From an uncultured Clostridia bacterium (GTDB taxonomy: Bacteria; Bacillota; Clostridia; Christensenellales; Aristaeellaceae), in NCBI GenBank assembly GCA_934632155.1, contig CAKTXZ010000006.1:62001-126000 (forward strand): a stretch of 64,000 nucleotides of DNA, given 5' to 3'. The first letter of the stretch is position 1. Each line of letters opens with the position of its first letter. Made by a program: the position numbers and the translations under genes. The notes under the pieces are model-generated. The model had not been told where the DNA came from. It did not search any database and was given only the letters and a program-made list of their open reading frames with translations. Shown here in pieces: positions 52,633 to 60,808 of this stretch.

Positions 52633-53396
52633 TTTGCAGCCTCCTGTACAATACGCAGCGCCTCCTCCGCGCAGCGCCGGTTGGACGCGACAATACCGCA
52701 TGCATCCTCAAAATACGGCGCGTCATGCCCAAGCGAGCAGAACACGCCGCCCGCCTCGCTGACAAGCAGCGCGCCGGCCGCCACATCCCACGGGCGTAAC
52801 CGCAGCTCGTAAAACGCGTCAATGCGCCCACAGGCCACGTCGCACAGATCGATGGCCGCCGAGCCAGTCCGGCGCAGATCTCCGGCGCGCAGCAGGAATT
52901 CCTGCGCCGCGCGCAGCGTCTTTTTGACCAGCTCCTGATCGTAGGGCGACGTGCCCAGCGCAATCATCGCGTTTTCAAGGGGCGTTTCCGAAACGTGAAT
53001 CGCCCGGTGATTGCAGCGCGCGCCCTTTCCGCGCTCAGCCGTATACATTTCGTCCAGATACGGATTATAAATCACGCCCAGAAGCGGCTGCTTTCCTTCC
53101 AGATAGCCGATGGATACGGCGGACATATGCCGGCAGCGCATGAAATTCAACGTGCCGTCGATCGGATCGACGATGAACGCAGGCGCGTCGGTCAGGCGCG
53201 CGTTGTCCTGCTCCTCGCCGATGAAAGCAGCGTCGGGGCGCAGCGCCGACAGCGCCCCTTGAATATATTCCTGTACGGTGACGTCCGCGTCCGTCACAAA
53301 ATTGTAATGGCCTTCCTTCTGATGAATCGCAGCGTTCTGATAATCCAGCATCATTTTTCCCGCTGTCCGCGCAATGCCGCTCAAAGCGTTGAGCAT
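52626..53396 (-). CDS. Inositol monophosphatase family protein
   Basis: About 256 residues. Metal-binding motifs: GEEQDN, then VDPIDGTLNF, and WDVAAGALLVSEAGG. Hydrolyses inositol monophosphate or related substrates such as fructose-1,6- or NADP-type phosphates. ATG 53396 (MLNALSGIA) follows AAAGGAGG; the longer frame is upstream of the promoter. Coupled to the PHP phosphatase. Confidence 0.9.
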   Translation of the reverse strand: MLNALSGIARTAGKMMLDYQNAAIHQKEGHYNFVTDADVTVQEYIQGALSALRPDAAFIGEEQDNARLTDAPAFIVDPIDGTLNFMRCRHMSAVSIGYLEGKQPLLGVIYNPYLDEMYTAERGKGARCNHRAIHVSETPLENAMIALGTSPYDQELVKKTLRAAQEFLLRAGDLRRTGSAAIDLCDVACGRIDAFYELRLRPWDVAAGALLVSEAGGVFCSLGHDAPYFEDACGIVASNRRCAEEALRIVQEAAKC

Positions 53397-53460
53397 TCGT
53401 TTTTCCTCCTTTGCGGCGGGCGCATGGCACGCCTCAGGCAGCAACCGCCGCCGCCTGATT

Positions 53461-53489
53461 ATTTTACCATGAACAGGTGACAAAAACAA
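53461..53489 (-). promoter_or_regulatory. Promoter of the inositol-phosphatase/PHP-phosphatase pair
   Basis: Minus-strand TTGTTT (53489-53484), 17-bp spacer, TAAAAT (53466-53461). It overlaps the divergent promoter of the TtcA-like gene, so the two cannot be occupied at once. Confidence 0.5.
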
Positions 53490-53505
53490 TCGTTTATGCT
53501 ATACT
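53477..53505 (+). promoter_or_regulatory. Promoter of the TtcA-like gene
   Basis: GTGACA (53477-53482), 17-bp spacer, TATACT (53500-53505). Transcription should begin near 53,512, leaving a leader of about 190 nt. Confidence 0.55.
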
Positions 53506-53511
53506 TGCGCG

Positions 53512-53699
53512 GTATCAGCGCGGGCTTCTTCCATGAGACGACCATGGTAACGAGCGGGCTTCCCCTCAATGCCGGGATGAAGCCCGAGAGTTTACTGGCG
53601 GTAAACGGCGCTTTGAGGCCGCTCAGGCGCATGAAAAAACGTCGAAACCGCCGCCCCTCAAATGAAAAACATGCGCCGACAAAAAGGAGCGAGCAAAGG
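53512..53699 (+). promoter_or_regulatory. Hairpin-rich 5' leader of the TtcA-like gene
   Basis: Successive potential stems: GCGC/GCGC, CCATG/CATGG, GGGCTTC/GAAGCCC with an inner CCC/GGG, TTTAC/GTAAA, and TGAG/CTCA nested in GCGC/GCGC. No T-box, RFN, THF, yybP or other riboswitch core that I recognise is present. The whole stretch happens to be open in the gene's reading frame. Confidence 0.45.
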
Positions 53700-54539
53700 A
53701 TGAGCGAATCGCGTTCCCCGGCGGAGATCATCGCCTCCCGCAGCGTACAGCGGGATTTTCGCAAGCCGATCTGGCGCCGGTTTATTGCGTCCGTCAAGAA
53801 CTACGGCCTGATCGCCCCGGGAGATCACATTGCCGTGTGCGTTTCCGGCGGCAAGGACTCCCTGCTGCTGGCGGTATGCATGCGCGAGCTGAGCCGCTAC
53901 AGCGACGTGCCCTTTACCGTTTCCTATCTTTCGATGGATCCGGGCTACACGCCCGAAAACCGCGCGCTGATGATCGGGAACGCGCAGAGGCTGGGGTTTG
54001 ACCCGCATGTTTTCGATTCGCCCATCTTTGCGGCGGTGGACAGCGTGGAGCGCGGCTTTTGCCACATCTGCGCCTCCATGCGGCGGGGGTATCTGTACAA
54101 AGAGGCGCAAAGGCTTGGCTGCAACAAGATTGCGCTGGGGCATCATCTGGACGACGCAGTGGAAACGGTTTTGCTCAGCTTGCTCTACGGCGGCGAATAC
54201 AAGACCATGATGCCGCGCCTGAAAAGCAAAAATTTCCCCGGCATGTCGCTGATTCGCCCGCTGTATCTTGTCCGCGAACGCGACGTCGTCGCATGGCGGG
54301 ACTTCATGGGGCTGGAAACGCTGCGCTGCGCCTGCCGCGTCACGCAAAGCGAGGAGGGCGGCAAGCGGAAATACGTCAAAAACCTTTTAGCGACGCTGGA
54401 ACGCGAAACGCCCGCCGTAATCGGCAATATTTTTCATAGTCTGGAGCATGTCAACCTGCAAACGGTTTTGGGCTATCAGCTGCGCAGCGACGCGCCGCTT
54501 TGCCGCGTAATGGAAAGCGAGGAGAGCGAGGAACCGTAA
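53700..54539 (+). CDS. TtcA-family tRNA thiolation / PP-loop ATPase-like protein
   Basis: About 279 residues starting at ATG 53700 (MSESRSPAEII) behind AAAAGGAG. PP-loop CVSGGKDSLLLAV; CxxC motif in GFCHICASMRRGYLY; LGHHLDDAVETVLLSLLYGG; later Cys pair in RCACRV. These match the TtcA/TtuA group, which binds a 4Fe-4S cluster and thiolates tRNA. Which nucleotide is modified is not clear. Ends at two terminators. Confidence 0.87.
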   Translation: MSESRSPAEIIASRSVQRDFRKPIWRRFIASVKNYGLIAPGDHIAVCVSGGKDSLLLAVCMRELSRYSDVPFTVSYLSMDPGYTPENRALMIGNAQRLGFDPHVFDSPIFAAVDSVERGFCHICASMRRGYLYKEAQRLGCNKIALGHHLDDAVETVLLSLLYGGEYKTMMPRLKSKNFPGMSLIRPLYLVRERDVVAWRDFMGLETLRCACRVTQSEEGGKRKYVKNLLATLERETPAVIGNIFHSLEHVNLQTVLGYQLRSDAPLCRVMESEESEEP

Positions 54540-54622
54540 CTCCTTTTTCCGGTTCCCCAAAACAGCCGCCAGCGCCCGTCAGGGCGCCGCCGCCCGTAAG
54601 CGTTCCGAATGCGCAGCCAACC

Positions 54623-54668
54623 AAAACAAAGGCCCCGAAACGCAACATGGCGAATCGGGGCTTTTGTT
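54623..54668. terminator. Terminator of the TtcA-like gene (likely bidirectional)
   Basis: AACAAAGGCCCCGA pairs with TCGGGGCTTTTGTT; on the minus strand the arm is followed by CCTTTGTTTT, so it can also serve the gene at 54,733. Confidence 0.75.
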
Positions 54669-54678
54669 ATCGAGAACC

Positions 54679-54698
54679 AGCCGATTATCGGCTTTTTT
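54679..54698 (+). terminator. Second terminator downstream of the TtcA-like gene
   Basis: AGCCGA-TTA-TCGGCT followed by TTTTT; a backup to the hairpin 10 bp upstream. Confidence 0.7.
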
Positions 54699-54732
54699 AG
54701 CACAGCCATTTTCCTGAAGGGCGGCGTTCGGG

Positions 54733-55410
54733 TTAATCAATCCACGCTTCCTTCTCCCCGCGTCCGGCCTGAAGCAATGCGTTAAAGAAGGGAATCACGT
54801 TTTCGTCGTTCATATTGTTGACCATCACAACGGCATAGAGCCCGCGATTATCAATCTGCATTCCCTTCATGAAGCCGTAGAAGCTGTCCAGCGGAATACC
54901 ATAAAGATGCGTTGCCGGCTCGGCGCGTTCCTCATCCTCATCCGGCCTCAGCGTGATATAGCCCTTGGAAAGATCGACGTCGGATACGTCGAGCGTTCCG
55001 TCGGCAACCAGCGCCTCCAGCGGCAGGAAAGCCTCGCCGGCCGCGAAGGACTTGAAATACTGCTCGTTCAGGAAATAGATATCGCCCTCCCCCGCGGCAA
55101 TATAGGCGTAAAGCTGCATATAGCTGGTATATTCGTCGATCACCGTCAGCGCGACGGAGGATACCTCTTCCATCTCGGGCGTTACCTCATGCCAGATCGG
55201 CGCGAGGAACGCATCGATCGTATCGCTGGAGGCGGTGTTCGCCTGCACATAAACGTCAATGCGCTTATCCTGCGGCGAACGCGGCTCCGTCATGTCAAAG
55301 ACAATGCTCCAGCCTGCAATCGCCAGCACCAGCACCAGCGCATATTTCCACAGGCCATAATTCAAATGATTGCGAAGCCTGTCCTTGTTTATGGGCGTTG
55401 CAATATGCAT
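54733..55410 (-). CDS. Membrane-anchored protein of unknown function, solute-binding-like outer domain
   Basis: 225 residues: short basic N-terminus, one membrane helix (WKYALVLVLAIAGWSIVF) and an outside domain. Patches such as YAYIAAGEGDIYFLNEQYFKSFAAGEAFLPLEALVADG and YGIPLD recall lobes of family-1 binding proteins, but the protein is half the usual length and tethered. Start ATG 55410 behind GAAGGAG, 50 bp after lysS; probably the last gene of the GDPD-greA-lysS operon. Function unknown. Confidence 0.65.
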   Translation of the reverse strand: MHIATPINKDRLRNHLNYGLWKYALVLVLAIAGWSIVFDMTEPRSPQDKRIDVYVQANTASSDTIDAFLAPIWHEVTPEMEEVSSVALTVIDEYTSYMQLYAYIAAGEGDIYFLNEQYFKSFAAGEAFLPLEALVADGTLDVSDVDLSKGYITLRPDEDEERAEPATHLYGIPLDSFYGFMKGMQIDNRGLYAVVMVNNMNDENVIPFFNALLQAGRGEKEAWID

Positions 55411-55460
55411 ACAATACTCCTTCGTCGCGGGATACGTTGAGACATTCAGCGCAGGGGTTC

Positions 55461-56942
55461 TTACTTGGCGGGCTTCATCGTCGGGAACAAGAGCACGTCG
55501 CGGATGGAGGCCGCGCCGGTCAGCAGCATCACCAGCCGGTCCACGCCCACGCCCAGACCGCCGGTAGGCGGCATGCCGATCTCCAACGCGTTGAGGAAAT
55601 CCTCATCCACGCCGCAGGCTTCCTCGTCGCCCTGCGCCTTGAGCGCCGCCTGCGCCTCAAAGCGCTGACGCTGATCGATCGGGTCGTTAAGCTCCGAGAA
55701 GGCGTTGCCATGCTCGCGCCCCAGAATGAAAACCTCAAAGCGTTCCGTATAGGCGGGATTTTCCGGCATTTTCTTGGCCAGCGGCGAAATTTCAACCGGA
55801 TGGCCATAGATGAAGGTGGGCTGAACCAGATGCTCCTCGACGTATTCGTCAAAGAACAGGTTGAGGATATCGCCCTTTTGATGGCGCGGCTCATAGTGGA
55901 TATGACGCTCATCCGCCGCGCGGCGCGCCTCCTCCAACGTTTCCATCGCGTCAAAATCCACGCCGGAATACTGCTTGACCGCCTCGGCCATGGACAGACG
56001 CGCAAAGGGCTTTTCCAGATCGATGGTCACATCGCCGTACTGCACGATCGCGCTGCCGTTGACCTGCCGCGCCACATAGCGGAACATGTCCTCGGTAATA
56101 TCCATCATGCCGTGAAAATCAGTAAAGGCCTGATACAGCTCCAGCATGGTAAATTCAGGGTTATGCTTGGTGTCCATGCCCTCGTTGCGGAAAACGCGGC
56201 CAACCTCATACACGCGGTCAAAGCCGCCCACGATCAGACGCTTGAGATGCAGCTCCAGCGCGATGCGCAGATACATATCGATATCCAGCGTGTTATGATG
56301 CGTGATAAAGGGGCGCGCCGACGCGCCGCCCGCCTGCGTATGCAGCACAGGCGTTTCAACCTCCAGAAAACCGCGGCTGTCCAGAAAGGTACGAATGGCG
56401 GTGATAATCTGGCTGCGCTTGCGGAATACGTCGCGCACCTCGGGATTTACCACCATGTCCAGATAGCGCTGGCGATAGCGCAGGTCGGTGTCCGTCAGGC
56501 CATGGAACTTTTCAGGAAGCGGCTTTAAGCACTTGGCCAGCAGCGTCAGCTCCTGCGCATGAACCGAAACCTCGCCCGTCTTGGTCTTAAAGACAAAGCC
56601 CCGGACAAACACCACGTCGCCGATATCCATATCCTTAAAGGCGGCGTAGGTCTCCTCGCCCACATCGTCCCTGCGGACATAAAATTGAATTTCCCCATCG
56701 CTGTCCAGCAGATGCGCGAAGGAGGCCTTGCCCATCACGCGGCGGCTCATCATCCGCCCCGCCAGCGAAACCGTCTGCCCCTCCAGCGCGTCATAATTGC
56801 AAAGCACATGCGCGGATTTCTCCGTCACGTCGCACTTGGTCAGCAGATAGGGATCATGCCCGGCCTCGCGCAGCGCGGCCAGCTTCGCGCGGCGAATCTG
56901 TTCCTGTTCGGAAAAGGAAGGGGTCTGTTGCTCCTGCGGCAT
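55461..56942 (-). CDS. lysS: Lysyl-tRNA synthetase, class II
   Basis: 493 residues. OB-fold anticodon domain (SLAGRMMSRRVMGKASFAHL), class II motif 1 (FLDSRGFLEVETPVLH), motif 2 (VGRVFRNEGMDTKHNPEFTMLE) and motif 3 (GGLGVGVDRLVMLLTG). Start ATG 56942 behind GAGG. Follows greA by 34 bp, a frequent pairing in Firmicutes. Confidence 0.96.
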   Translation of the reverse strand: MPQEQQTPSFSEQEQIRRAKLAALREAGHDPYLLTKCDVTEKSAHVLCNYDALEGQTVSLAGRMMSRRVMGKASFAHLLDSDGEIQFYVRRDDVGEETYAAFKDMDIGDVVFVRGFVFKTKTGEVSVHAQELTLLAKCLKPLPEKFHGLTDTDLRYRQRYLDMVVNPEVRDVFRKRSQIITAIRTFLDSRGFLEVETPVLHTQAGGASARPFITHHNTLDIDMYLRIALELHLKRLIVGGFDRVYEVGRVFRNEGMDTKHNPEFTMLELYQAFTDFHGMMDITEDMFRYVARQVNGSAIVQYGDVTIDLEKPFARLSMAEAVKQYSGVDFDAMETLEEARRAADERHIHYEPRHQKGDILNLFFDEYVEEHLVQPTFIYGHPVEISPLAKKMPENPAYTERFEVFILGREHGNAFSELNDPIDQRQRFEAQAALKAQGDEEACGVDEDFLNALEIGMPPTGGLGVGVDRLVMLLTGAASIRDVLLFPTMKPAK

Positions 56943-56976
56943 CGCTCATAACCTCATTTCGTTGGTAGATTGCCGT

Positions 56977-57468
56977 TCACCGGCGAATTTCGAGGATCTT
57001 CAGCTCAAGCTGCCCGTCGGGCGCTTCCACCATCACCACGTCGCCCAGATGCTTGCCCAGCAGCGCGGCGCCGATGGGGCATTCGTTGGAGATGCGGTTG
57101 TTCATCGGGTCGCTTTCGCGCGCGCCGACGATCGCGTACTCCTCCTCGTCGCCGTCCTGAACATACGCGACGCGCACCGTAGTGCCCACGTTCACGCGGT
57201 CGGTGGATACGTTCTCGTCGTCGATCACGATGGCGGTACGAATGGCGTTCTCGAGCTCCACAATCTCCGCCTCAAGACGGGACTGCTCGTTCTTCGCCTC
57301 GTCGTATTCGGCGTTTTCACTCAAATCGCCAAAGCCGCGGGCGATGGAAATCTGCTCGGCCACCTCGGCGCGGCGGGTGGTGGTCAGGTACTGCAGCCGT
57401 TCCTCCAGCTTTTTCATGCCCTCGACGGAAACGACGGTTTTATTACTGTGTTCGTGTACTTCGCTCAT
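56977..57468 (-). CDS. greA: Transcription elongation factor GreA
   Basis: 163 residues: N-terminal coiled coil with the acidic tip (ARGFGDLSENAEYDEAKNEQ) and a C-terminal FKBP-like domain (NECPIGAALLGKHLGDVVMVEAPDG). Rescues backtracked RNA polymerase. ATG 57468 behind AAAGGAG, six bases after the GDPD gene. Confidence 0.96.
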   Translation of the reverse strand: MSEVHEHSNKTVVSVEGMKKLEERLQYLTTTRRAEVAEQISIARGFGDLSENAEYDEAKNEQSRLEAEIVELENAIRTAIVIDDENVSTDRVNVGTTVRVAYVQDGDEEEYAIVGARESDPMNNRISNECPIGAALLGKHLGDVVMVEAPDGQLELKILEIRR

Positions 57469-57474
57469 GGTTGA

Positions 57475-58320
57475 TTACTCCTTTTCTGTTTCAGGCTTGG
57501 GAAGGAATCCCTCGAAAATCTGCCAGTCGTAGCGGCTGCGAGCCTCGTCGGATTCCTCCTGAGAACGCACCGTCCACGCGGCCAGAAGCGGCCGAAAGAC
57601 GCTGCGCACGACACGGAATGAGATATTGGCGTCCGTTTTGCAGTTATAGGCGATAAAATCGGGCCGGGACAGCACGTTGCAAAGCAAATGCGCCAGCGCA
57701 AAGCCCTCTGCGCCGCCGTACCTTCCCTTCTCGATTTTGCCGTCAAAAGCTAATTGCCCGCGAAAAACGCACGGCGCATGGCGGCGATACCACCGCAGCA
57801 GCAGCGGATGAAAGGATTCGACGCAGTACGCGCCGTGATAGTCCCCCATCCGCGCGTGAAGCGCGGCGGCCAGCGCGACGCACGTGCGCCTTTCTTCCTT
57901 CATCTCGATCACCAACGGCACGCGCCCGGCGATTTGCGAAAGCGCTTCCGCCAGCGTAGGAATCGTTTCCCGCGTGCCGGCAAGGCGCATCCGGCGCAGC
58001 TGAGCCAGCGTCGCGTCGCGCACGGCGATTTTTTCGCCGCACATACGTTCAAGCGTCGCGTCGTGGAAAACAACGATTTCGCCGTCCCGCGTCAGTCGCA
58101 CATCCAGCTCGACGCCGACGCCCGCGCGGGCCGCCCGCTCGAAGGCCGGAAGGCTGTTCTCGGGAATCAGAATGTTGTCGTGCAGCCCGCGGTGCGCGTA
58201 GAGCGAACCCATGCCGCGCGGCGGACGAAGCTTTCTGTGCAGCACATTGGGCGCAATGAGCAGCCCGTACAGCGCCGCCCCCAAAACCGTTGCACACACG
58301 ATGCCCGTCAGAAGCTGCAT
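57475..58320 (-). CDS. Glycerophosphodiester phosphodiesterase, membrane-anchored
   Basis: 281 residues: N-terminal membrane helix (to about 22) and a GDPD barrel with complete active-site residues in AHRGLHDN, IPENSLPAFERA, GVELDVRLTRDGEIVVFHD and VIEMK. Splits glycerophosphodiesters to glycerol-3-phosphate and an alcohol. ATG 58320 behind GGGAG. First gene of the operon with greA and lysS. Confidence 0.9.
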   Translation of the reverse strand: MQLLTGIVCATVLGAALYGLLIAPNVLHRKLRPPRGMGSLYAHRGLHDNILIPENSLPAFERAARAGVGVELDVRLTRDGEIVVFHDATLERMCGEKIAVRDATLAQLRRMRLAGTRETIPTLAEALSQIAGRVPLVIEMKEERRTCVALAAALHARMGDYHGAYCVESFHPLLLRWYRRHAPCVFRGQLAFDGKIEKGRYGGAEGFALAHLLCNVLSRPDFIAYNCKTDANISFRVVRSVFRPLLAAWTVRSQEESDEARSRYDWQIFEGFLPKPETEKE

Positions 58321-58375
58321 TGCTCACACTCCCAGCATGGACGGTCGCCGCGCACAGCGGGCGGCGATGTATCCT

Positions 58376-58404
58376 ATTATACCCCATAAATTGCCGAAAT
58401 GCAA
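58376..58404 (-). promoter_or_regulatory. Promoter of the GDPD-greA-lysS operon
   Basis: Minus-strand TTGCAT (58404-58399), 17-bp spacer, TATAAT (58381-58376), leader of about 50 nt. Confidence 0.7.
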
Positions 58405-58462
58405 CGGGCGAGGCGCAGGTTTTATGTCGCGATTGTGGCGTTTTCGTGGCGTTTTGCCGCTT

Positions 58463-59104
58463 TCAGCGCCCCTGCTTAAGGCGCCGAAGCAGCCGCCGAA
58501 CGTCCATCCGCAATTGAAGCAGCGCCTGCGGCCCGAAAAAGAGCAAAAACGGAAGCACCGAAAGCAGCACGGAGGCCCGCGCCGCCCACGACGCGAAAAT
58601 GAACTGATAGATAAGCAGGGCCCCGGCAAAAATGCCGAACCATTTCGCCCGAACCGGCAAAACAAAAAACAGCATGAACCGTTCCTCCGGATACAGCACG
58701 GCAAAGGCCAGCAGAAGGCTGATGTTCAGGTATGTATTGGTCGCGTAGCCCGTCAGCATGCCCGCCGCAATATTGCCCAGCACGCCAATAAAATAGTAGA
58801 TGTTAAACCGTGCGCCGCCCCAGCTGTTTTCCAGACTCGTCCCGATAAAGTAATCGAAATACAGGTTCAGCAGGATAAAGAGCATATCGCCCGTCGGCGG
58901 AAGAAAAACGAAGGTAACCAGCCGCCATACTTCGCCGTTCAGAATTCTGTCGCGGTCAAAATAAAGCAGCCCGCTCGCGCTGCGCGCCAAGGGCAGATAA
59001 TTCAGAATAAACACGCCCAGCATGCCGAAGCAAAGGTATTGCATCAAATGCGGAATGTAATGCCGCCCCAGCCGGCGTTCCAGCCGATTAAGCATTTTTT
59101 CCAT
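58463..59104 (-). CDS. Rhomboid-like membrane protein, apparently without catalytic residues
   Basis: About 213 residues with six membrane segments. LNGEVWRLVTFVFLP before TM2 is the typical rhomboid lead-in, but the GxSG serine motif and the later catalytic His are not seen (NSWGGARFNIYYFIGVLG in place). Start ATG 59104 (MEKMLNRLERR) with GGGAGG about 12 bases upstream. Likely an inactive rhomboid-fold protein. Confidence 0.7.
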   Translation of the reverse strand: MEKMLNRLERRLGRHYIPHLMQYLCFGMLGVFILNYLPLARSASGLLYFDRDRILNGEVWRLVTFVFLPPTGDMLFILLNLYFDYFIGTSLENSWGGARFNIYYFIGVLGNIAAGMLTGYATNTYLNISLLLAFAVLYPEERFMLFFVLPVRAKWFGIFAGALLIYQFIFASWAARASVLLSVLPFLLFFGPQALLQLRMDVRRLLRRLKQGR

Positions 59105-59140
59105 AATGCCGCCCGCCTCCCGTTTTAACGTTTCCTGCGT

Positions 59141-59170
59141 ATTATAAGCGCACTGCACGCCTCCCGTCAA
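59141..59170 (-). promoter_or_regulatory. Promoter of the rhomboid-like gene
   Basis: Minus-strand TTGACG (59170-59165), 18-bp spacer, TATAAT (59146-59141); 37 bp ahead of the chosen start, so the longer frame upstream is not translated. Confidence 0.65.
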
Positions 59171-59241
59171 GCACGGGCTTTCCGCGGGTCGCGCGCAAAA
59201 ACATCCTTTTTACGTTTTCGCGCTTTCAAAGCAGGATTTTT

Positions 59242-59270
59242 TTGATTCGCGTTGTACTAATACATTCAAT
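59242..59270 (+). promoter_or_regulatory. Possible promoter of the apbE-rnf operon
   Basis: TTGATT (59242-59247), 17-bp spacer, TTCAAT (59265-59270). Both boxes are imperfect; it is the best candidate in the 230-bp gap before apbE. Confidence 0.4.
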
Positions 59271-59335
59271 ATGTCAATTCAGCGCAGCGTTGGCGGCGAT
59301 CGCTCTGCCGTCGGGCGGAAAGGCCTTTTGTACCA

Positions 59336-60382
59336 ATGAAGCGTTTGTTTTGTGTAATCTGCGTATGGATTCTGGCGGCTGCGCCCGCCTCAAACCGCGC
59401 AGTCGGCGGTCGTTTTTCCAAAACCGTGTGGGGATTGTTCGACACCTTCGTGACCCTGACCGGCTACTGCGAAAGTCAGGCCGCCTTCAACGAAACGGCC
59501 GACGGCCTGACGGCGCTGCTGCAAACGTACGATCGCCTGCTGGACGGCTATACGGAATACCCCGATACGCACAATGTATGGTATCTCAACCGCCACGCGG
59601 CGCAGTCTCCAGTTCGGGTGGACGCGCAATTATTCGACCTGATCGACTGGTGTCTCAACCAAACGAGCGCTTACCCGCAAAAGGTCAACATCGCCATGGG
59701 CGCGGCGCTTTCGATCTGGCACGATTGCCGAGAGGCGGCGAACGCGGACGCCGAAGCCGCTTCTCTGCCAGACGCGGAGGCCCTGCAAAGAGCGGCGGCG
59801 CATATCGACCCAGCCTGCGTGCGGCTGGATCGCGAAAAGCAAACGGTGTTCTTCTCCGATCCCGCGCTGCGGCTGGATCTGGGCGCGGTCGCCAAGGGCT
59901 ATGTGGCCGACCGGGCGCGGGACTATTTGGCTGAAAAAATGCCCTCGTTTCTACTCAGCCTTGGCGGCAACGTGATTGCCGGCGACGCGCCGCGCGACGG
60001 GCGCGGCAGCTGGCGCGTCGCAGTGCAGCGCCCGGACGACGAGGCAAGCGTGCTGGACGTGCTTTCCGTCTCTCATACCGCCGTCGTCACCAGCGGCGAT
60101 TACCAGCGCTATTTCACCGTCGACGGCGTGCGCTACGCGCACATCATCGACCCGGACACGCTTTATCCGCCCGCCTTCGCGCGAGCCGTTACGGTCATTT
60201 GCGCGGACGCGCTGACGGCCGATTACCTGTCCACCACGCTTTTCCTGCTGCCCGTTGAGGAGGGGCTGGCGCTGGTTAACGCGCTGCCCGGCGTTGAGGC
60301 GTTATGGGTGCTGCCGGACGGCGATGTGCGCATGACGCCCGGCTGCGCCGCCGCGGCGCGTTCACAGGAGGGCACCCTATGA
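59336..60382 (+). CDS. apbE: FAD:protein FMN transferase ApbE
   Basis: 348 residues with an N-terminal export signal lacking a lipobox. ApbE signatures: LDLGAVAKGYVADRA, LLSLGGNVIAG, VTSGDYQRYF, HIIDPDT and a late LTADYLSTTLFLL. Attaches FMN covalently to Thr in Rnf/Nqr subunits, which fits the FMN-binding and RnfD proteins encoded downstream. ATG 59336; site AAAGG at a spacing of 12. ATGA overlap with the next gene. Confidence 0.93.
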   Translation: MKRLFCVICVWILAAAPASNRAVGGRFSKTVWGLFDTFVTLTGYCESQAAFNETADGLTALLQTYDRLLDGYTEYPDTHNVWYLNRHAAQSPVRVDAQLFDLIDWCLNQTSAYPQKVNIAMGAALSIWHDCREAANADAEAASLPDAEALQRAAAHIDPACVRLDREKQTVFFSDPALRLDLGAVAKGYVADRARDYLAEKMPSFLLSLGGNVIAGDAPRDGRGSWRVAVQRPDDEASVLDVLSVSHTAVVTSGDYQRYFTVDGVRYAHIIDPDTLYPPAFARAVTVICADALTADYLSTTLFLLPVEEGLALVNALPGVEALWVLPDGDVRMTPGCAAAARSQEGTL

Positions 60383-60795
60383 AGAACGTTCGCCTGCTTC
60401 GTGGACGCGATCTGGCACTCCTTGCGGCAATATTGCTTTTCGCGCTCGCCTGCCTGCTTTTCACGCGTCCAATCGCCGCGCGGCAGGGCGCGTCGGCACG
60501 GGTGGATATCTATGCAGGCGGCAGCCTGTATGCAAGCGTACCGCTGGACGGCGAGCGAGAGCTGACCGTCCGGCAGGAGAACGGCGCGGTCAACACGCTG
60601 TGCTTTTCCGCCGACGGCTTCTATATGCGCTGCGCCTCCTGCCCGGACCAGCGCTGCGTGCGGCAGGGCGCGGTCACGCTTGAGAACTACGCCGCCCGTG
60701 CGCTGGGAACGCGCGTCATCTGCCTGCCCAATCAGGTTATCGCGGAGCTGACGCTGCTGAATCAAACGCCCGATCCGGCGCTTCCGGATCTGTAA
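60379..60795 (+). CDS. NusG-domain-II-containing membrane-anchored protein
   Basis: 138 residues: one membrane helix (LALLAAILLFALACLLF) and an outside beta domain with the Cys motif CASCPDQRCVRQG, seen in PF07009 proteins beside Rnf-type genes in Clostridia. No role is established. Start ATG 60379 behind GGAGGG. Confidence 0.85.
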   Translation: MKNVRLLRGRDLALLAAILLFALACLLFTRPIAARQGASARVDIYAGGSLYASVPLDGERELTVRQENGAVNTLCFSADGFYMRCASCPDQRCVRQGAVTLENYAARALGTRVICLPNQVIAELTLLNQTPDPALPDL

Positions 60796-60808
60796 AAAGG
60801 AGGCTGCG

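Noticed and set aside
53560..53660. Riboswitch or tRNA in the TtcA-like leader (a GGCGGTAAA string resembles part of the FMN riboswitch)
   Set aside because: The rest of the FMN-riboswitch core is missing, no cloverleaf can be drawn and no T-box sequence is present.
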